The position numbers were made by a program, and so were the translations under genes. From Stenocarpella maydis (lineage: Eukaryota; Ascomycota; Sordariomycetes; Diaporthales; Diaporthaceae), in NCBI GenBank assembly GCA_002270565.1, contig NQMI01000060.1, forward strand, positions 186,001 to 250,000: a stretch of 64,000 nt of DNA. Direction: 5' to 3'. This document shows positions 61,273 through 64,000 of this stretch, in pieces. Every line of letters begins with the position of its first letter. Positions within the stretch are counted from its first letter, which is position 1. Below the pieces are notes generated by a model, which saw only the letters and a list, made by a program, of their open reading frames with translations, did not search any database and was not told where the DNA came from.

Positions 61273-61912
61273 CAACGGTAGTAGGGCCAGGGCCCAGCTG
61301 AGGGTGCAGAGGGGGTGAGTATTGCTCCTGGGGGGAGTGTTGGAGACGGAGCGGCCGTGGGAGCGCCGAAGGCTACGAATCGGACTACCAGCGCGGTGGC
61401 TGTGGATGCGGATGTTGAGAAGGGGATTTGAGGATGGCTTATGATTCATGAATATTCCTGGACTATTATTGGGGCCCTCGAGGCGTTCCTTGTATTGTTG
61501 TATTAATCGTCTGATATGGCATTGGAGCATCGGCTGTCCGGGAGTAATTCCATTCTGATGGCCGTGGGCGATGCTTGTGACCGATCCATTCTAGCCCTGC
61601 CCCATCGTTTGAACGGGTTCGTGCTTTTCCACTTCATTATCAGTAGTGGTAATGGCTGCATAGAGGTCTGCTGGTGGATGAATTTGAGTTAAGAGGATTG
61701 CCGGGGCTCCAATAGAGGCGCAGTTTGGCAAATGACTTGAAGGTCAATTCATCTAACTTATCAAGGAACCACATCAACAAGGGCAGAAGGATCGGTGCCA
61801 GACAACTGAAGAGAAATCAGTGTTCCTGATGGAAGCTAGAGAACCAATAAACCTCGATGATTCTACGTACGTAGGCCACTAGACAGCCGCCGCTCACACA
61901 ATATGTTTTTTT
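61273..61912. other. Intergenic, no gene seen
   Basis: Ordinary sequence after the transporter relic; no open frame with a motif. Confidence 0.6.
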
Positions 61913-62301
61913 AGCGGAGCGGGACGTGGATCAAGCTTGCGAGATACGCGACCCGCGTAGCGTTCTTACTACGGTTCATTTCGCCGAAGTTATCTTAACG
62001 TGGATTAGTCCGTTAAGGATTCTTAAAGCTAGATTAGTTAGTTTAAATATACCTCTAGAAGTATTTAGCTAAGGAGTGGGGATTATTATTAAAAATAGAG
62101 CTAATTAGGTAAGCTCTTTATTGCTGCCCTTTGTCACTGCCCTCTTCTTCGCGAGGCCTTCTTCATCGTGAGGCCCTCTCCGTCGTGAGGCCCTCTTCGT
62201 CGAGGCCGTTGAGGCCCGTCGAGGCCCTCTTCGCTGCCGCCCTCTTCGCCGGGGCCCCTTCGCCTAAGGTACGTAAGCTTCGATCTACGTCCCGCTCCGC
62301 T
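61913..62301. mobile_element. Terminal-inverted-repeat element, copy A (AT-shifted)
   Basis: The left end is AGCGGAGCGGGACGT and the right end is its exact inverse ACGTCCCGCTCCGCT; similarity between the ends continues for about 35 bp. The left ~190 bp align with copy B at 63142, with many C-to-T and G-to-A differences in this copy (for example CTGGATTGGTC in B against CTAGATTAGTT here). The interior right half is a GAGGCCCTCTTCGTC-type short tandem repeat. At 389 bp and without a transposase it is a non-autonomous, MITE-like element. No clean target-site duplication was found. Confidence 0.75.
62150..62275. repeat. ~17-bp GAGGCCCTCTTCGTC-type repeats in copy A
   Basis: Several degenerate tandem units of GAGGCC(C/T)TCTTC(G/A)TCGT within the inverted-repeat element; absent from copy B. 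Confidence 0.7.
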
Positions 62302-62380
62302 GATCCCTTGGCCGCTAGAGATTGACGATTAGTCTAGGGCTGGCAATTCAACTAGCGGCCCACGGTCTATTTTATAGCCA
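62302..62380. repeat. Shared right-hand flank, copy A
   Basis: Starts GATCCCTTGGCCG, contains AGGGCTGGCAATTCA and ends near CGGTCTATTTTATAG. It is related to 63703-63826. It also has an inner inverted repeat, GGCCGCTAG against CTAGCGGCC. The AGGGCTGGCAA block resembles hAT transposon ends; this is a suggestion only. Confidence 0.6.
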
Positions 62381-63141
62381 GGCGTAGTTAGGTCCCCAGA
62401 GGAACCGATACCCGGGCTTCAGGATAACATGCCTAGCGGAAACCTCAAAAAATTTGAAGATCTGCTGGTTGTGCCAAGCACTTGGGCGCTGACATTCAGG
62501 ATTCAGTGATATACGTGTAAGCCACCTCATCTGAATTGGAACTGGATCTGCAGGGAGACAGAATCGCGCTTTGTTGAGATGGTGCGAAAGGATAATACTT
62601 TAAAGTGTAACGTTATGTTCGTGAACTCGCCATCACTCGCAATCCTGAAGTCTCTGTAAACGTGGACGTAAGCAGACTATTGAAATCAAACACCGTAGTC
62701 AGACGTGTTGCTTTGTATTTGCTTGCATATCTTGGCTCACTTATAACTACCTTCACCTTCTGTTCTATATTGAGCCAAAATGATAGGAGTTTAGGCCCAA
62801 TCACAAACACTGTCTAATGGCGATTGAAATTAGAGATCAGCCTACAGGACACCTCGACGGTTCTAAAGTTCCTATCATTATACGCTTTCCTGGATTTGAA
62901 ATTCAACAGCGATTAATGATGGGGCCTTGGAGCCAGAACCGTGTTACTCGCTGTAGTTGTAAAGTTTGAAGGAGCCTATAGTATACGGGTGTCCGCAGCT
63001 CTTGAATCGCCGGCCCAGACGCAGGGATGCAAAATCAAACTTGTGTAAAGATCAAGGCCGACTGAGATCCGGCGAGCAACGAGAATGGAGATTTAGGTTC
63101 TTTGGGGTGCCTGTTTTCGCTGCTTGCAAGGGTCATTATTC
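62381..63141. other. Spacer between the two repeat elements
   Basis: No gene or repeat recognised; a moderately AT-rich spacer. Confidence 0.55.
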
Positions 63142-63702
63142 AGCGGAGCGGGACGTGTATCGAGCATGCGAAGCGTGCGAGATATGCGGCCCGCGTAGCG
63201 TTCTTACCCAGCGTAATCACCCGAAAGTTATCTGAGTCTGGATTGGTCTGTTCAGAATCCTCGAGTCTGGATTGGTCAATAACGATGTACCTCTGAAAGT
63301 ATTTAGCCGAGAGGAAATTGTTAAGAAGACATGTCGTTGAAAATCGTGGTCCGTTGTTGAAGAGGAAGGCGCGGGCCGGAAGGGGGCGTGGTGAGGCGCC
63401 GCAGGCTCAGCGCCGCAGGCAGGGTCCTAGGGGGTTCCCCCCTAGAAACAACAATAGGACGCCTTCAGAACAGACTTAATCTATCACCAAGTTGCTTTAA
63501 AACAGTTAATTCATATCGTTTAGCGGTTTCTATGGTGTTGATAATGAAGAAGCATGGTTAATATTGGGCGTGGAGCGTGCTTGGGTTGCTTAGTCAGCCA
63601 GGGGCTGCAGAGGCATGGGGATAAGCAGAACGCTACGCCGCAAGCGGAGTGGGCCAGCATATCTCGCACGCTTCGCGTGCGAGATACACGTCCCGCTCCG
63701 CT
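63142..63702. mobile_element. Terminal-inverted-repeat element, copy B
   Basis: The same AGCGGAGCGGGACGT ends as copy A, here within longer terminal inverted repeats of about 75 bp; both ends carry CGAAGCGTGCGAGATATGC and, further in, GTAGCGTTCT. At 561 bp it has no transposase frame and is GC-richer than copy A. The interior includes a GCCGCAGGC-repeated patch (about 63,398-63,421) and GGGGGTTCCCCCC, a short palindrome near 63,429-63,441. Probably a non-autonomous DNA transposon. Confidence 0.8.
63660..63686. repeat. Perfect 12-bp stem hairpin at the right end of copy B
   Basis: TATCTCGCACGC, a TTC loop, then GCGTGCGAGATA: a perfect palindrome. The left end has a diverged version (ATCGAGCATGCGAAGC...). 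It is part of the terminal structure of the element. Confidence 0.95.
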
Positions 63703-63826
63703 GATCCCTGGGCCGTCGGGTGTGCGAGTTGACGATTGGCGAGTTGACGATTGCTTCGGGCTGGCAATAGAATGTAGATACTAGGGCTGACAATTGAGCC
63801 AGCGGCCCCAAGGTCTATTTTAGACT
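63703..63826. repeat. Shared right-hand flank, copy B
   Basis: Related to 62302-62380. It has GATCCCTGGGCCG, two GAGTTGACGATTG units, two GGGCTGRCAAT blocks and ends GGTCTATTTTAGA. The shared homology past the inverted repeat means the repeat family is larger than the inverted-repeat element. Confidence 0.6.
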
Positions 63827-64000
63827 TGAGGACTCATATTTGCAAATAGAAATCCCCCAAATGCTTTTCTGGCGTGCCTCATAGTCTATGTGCTTCTTCA
63901 AGGTTTGGATGTGCATTGACAGCTAACCTCGCAAATTCTGGCATGTTGTCTCTCTCGGAACTGTGTAAGACGGAAGAAACCGACGAGACCGGGGTCTGAC
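63827..64000. other. Window edge, nothing recognised
   Basis: Short end segment without a recognisable feature. Confidence 0.6.

Overview
The window looks like nuclear chromosomal DNA from a filamentous ascomycete (Pezizomycotina, probably a Sordariomycete). The genes carry short introns of about 50-210 bp with GTAAGT/GTATGT-type donors, CTAAC-like branch sites and CAG acceptors. Proteins resemble fungal families, coding exons are GC-rich, and intergenic DNA is long and full of microsatellites and pyrimidine tracts. No operons, bacterial signals, CRISPR arrays, tRNAs or rRNAs were recognised. Species cannot be named from the sequence alone.

The left and middle part (about 1.5-45.5 kb) holds most of the conserved housekeeping-type genes, well separated. 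In order they are: the 26S proteasome ATPase Rpt6 (-), a Vnx1/CAX-type vacuolar cation/H+ exchanger with an N-terminal YccF-like domain (+), a small Cys-rich Gln/Gly-repeat protein (-), a Fig1-family mating/membrane-fusion protein (+), a GH47 alpha-mannosidase (-), a protein with an NLR-type fungal N-terminal domain but no NTPase (-), a membrane-protein fragment cut by an assembly N (-), the HIR-complex subunit Hpc2 (-), the RPAP1/Rba50 RNA polymerase II assembly factor (+) and a RasGAP of the Gap1/Sar1/GapA type (-). These act in unrelated processes: protein degradation, ion homeostasis, mating, glycan trimming, chromatin assembly, polymerase assembly and Ras signalling. Nothing suggests a gene cluster.

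The right part (about 46-64 kb) is accessory-like. It holds one plausible intact gene, a lineage-type membrane protein at 56.8-57.8 kb. Otherwise it has decayed genes: an RNase HI pseudogene near 49.3 kb, a frameshifted F-box/2EXR-like gene near 53 kb and a 5'-truncated MFS transporter relic near 60.8 kb. AT-rich tracts follow, then two copies of a terminal-inverted-repeat element at 61.9-62.3 and 63.1-63.7 kb. One copy looks AT-shifted, as expected from repeat-induced point mutation.

I found no convincing undescribed multi-gene system. The best leads are the inverted-repeat element family with its hairpin ends, a 57-kb gene whose splice donor overlaps an in-frame stop, the orphan NLR-type N-terminal domain protein, the Cys-rich repeat protein, and a dispersed ~90-bp repeat pair. 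Splice sites were chosen by eye from consensus and frame. Family names rest on motif recognition, not on a search.
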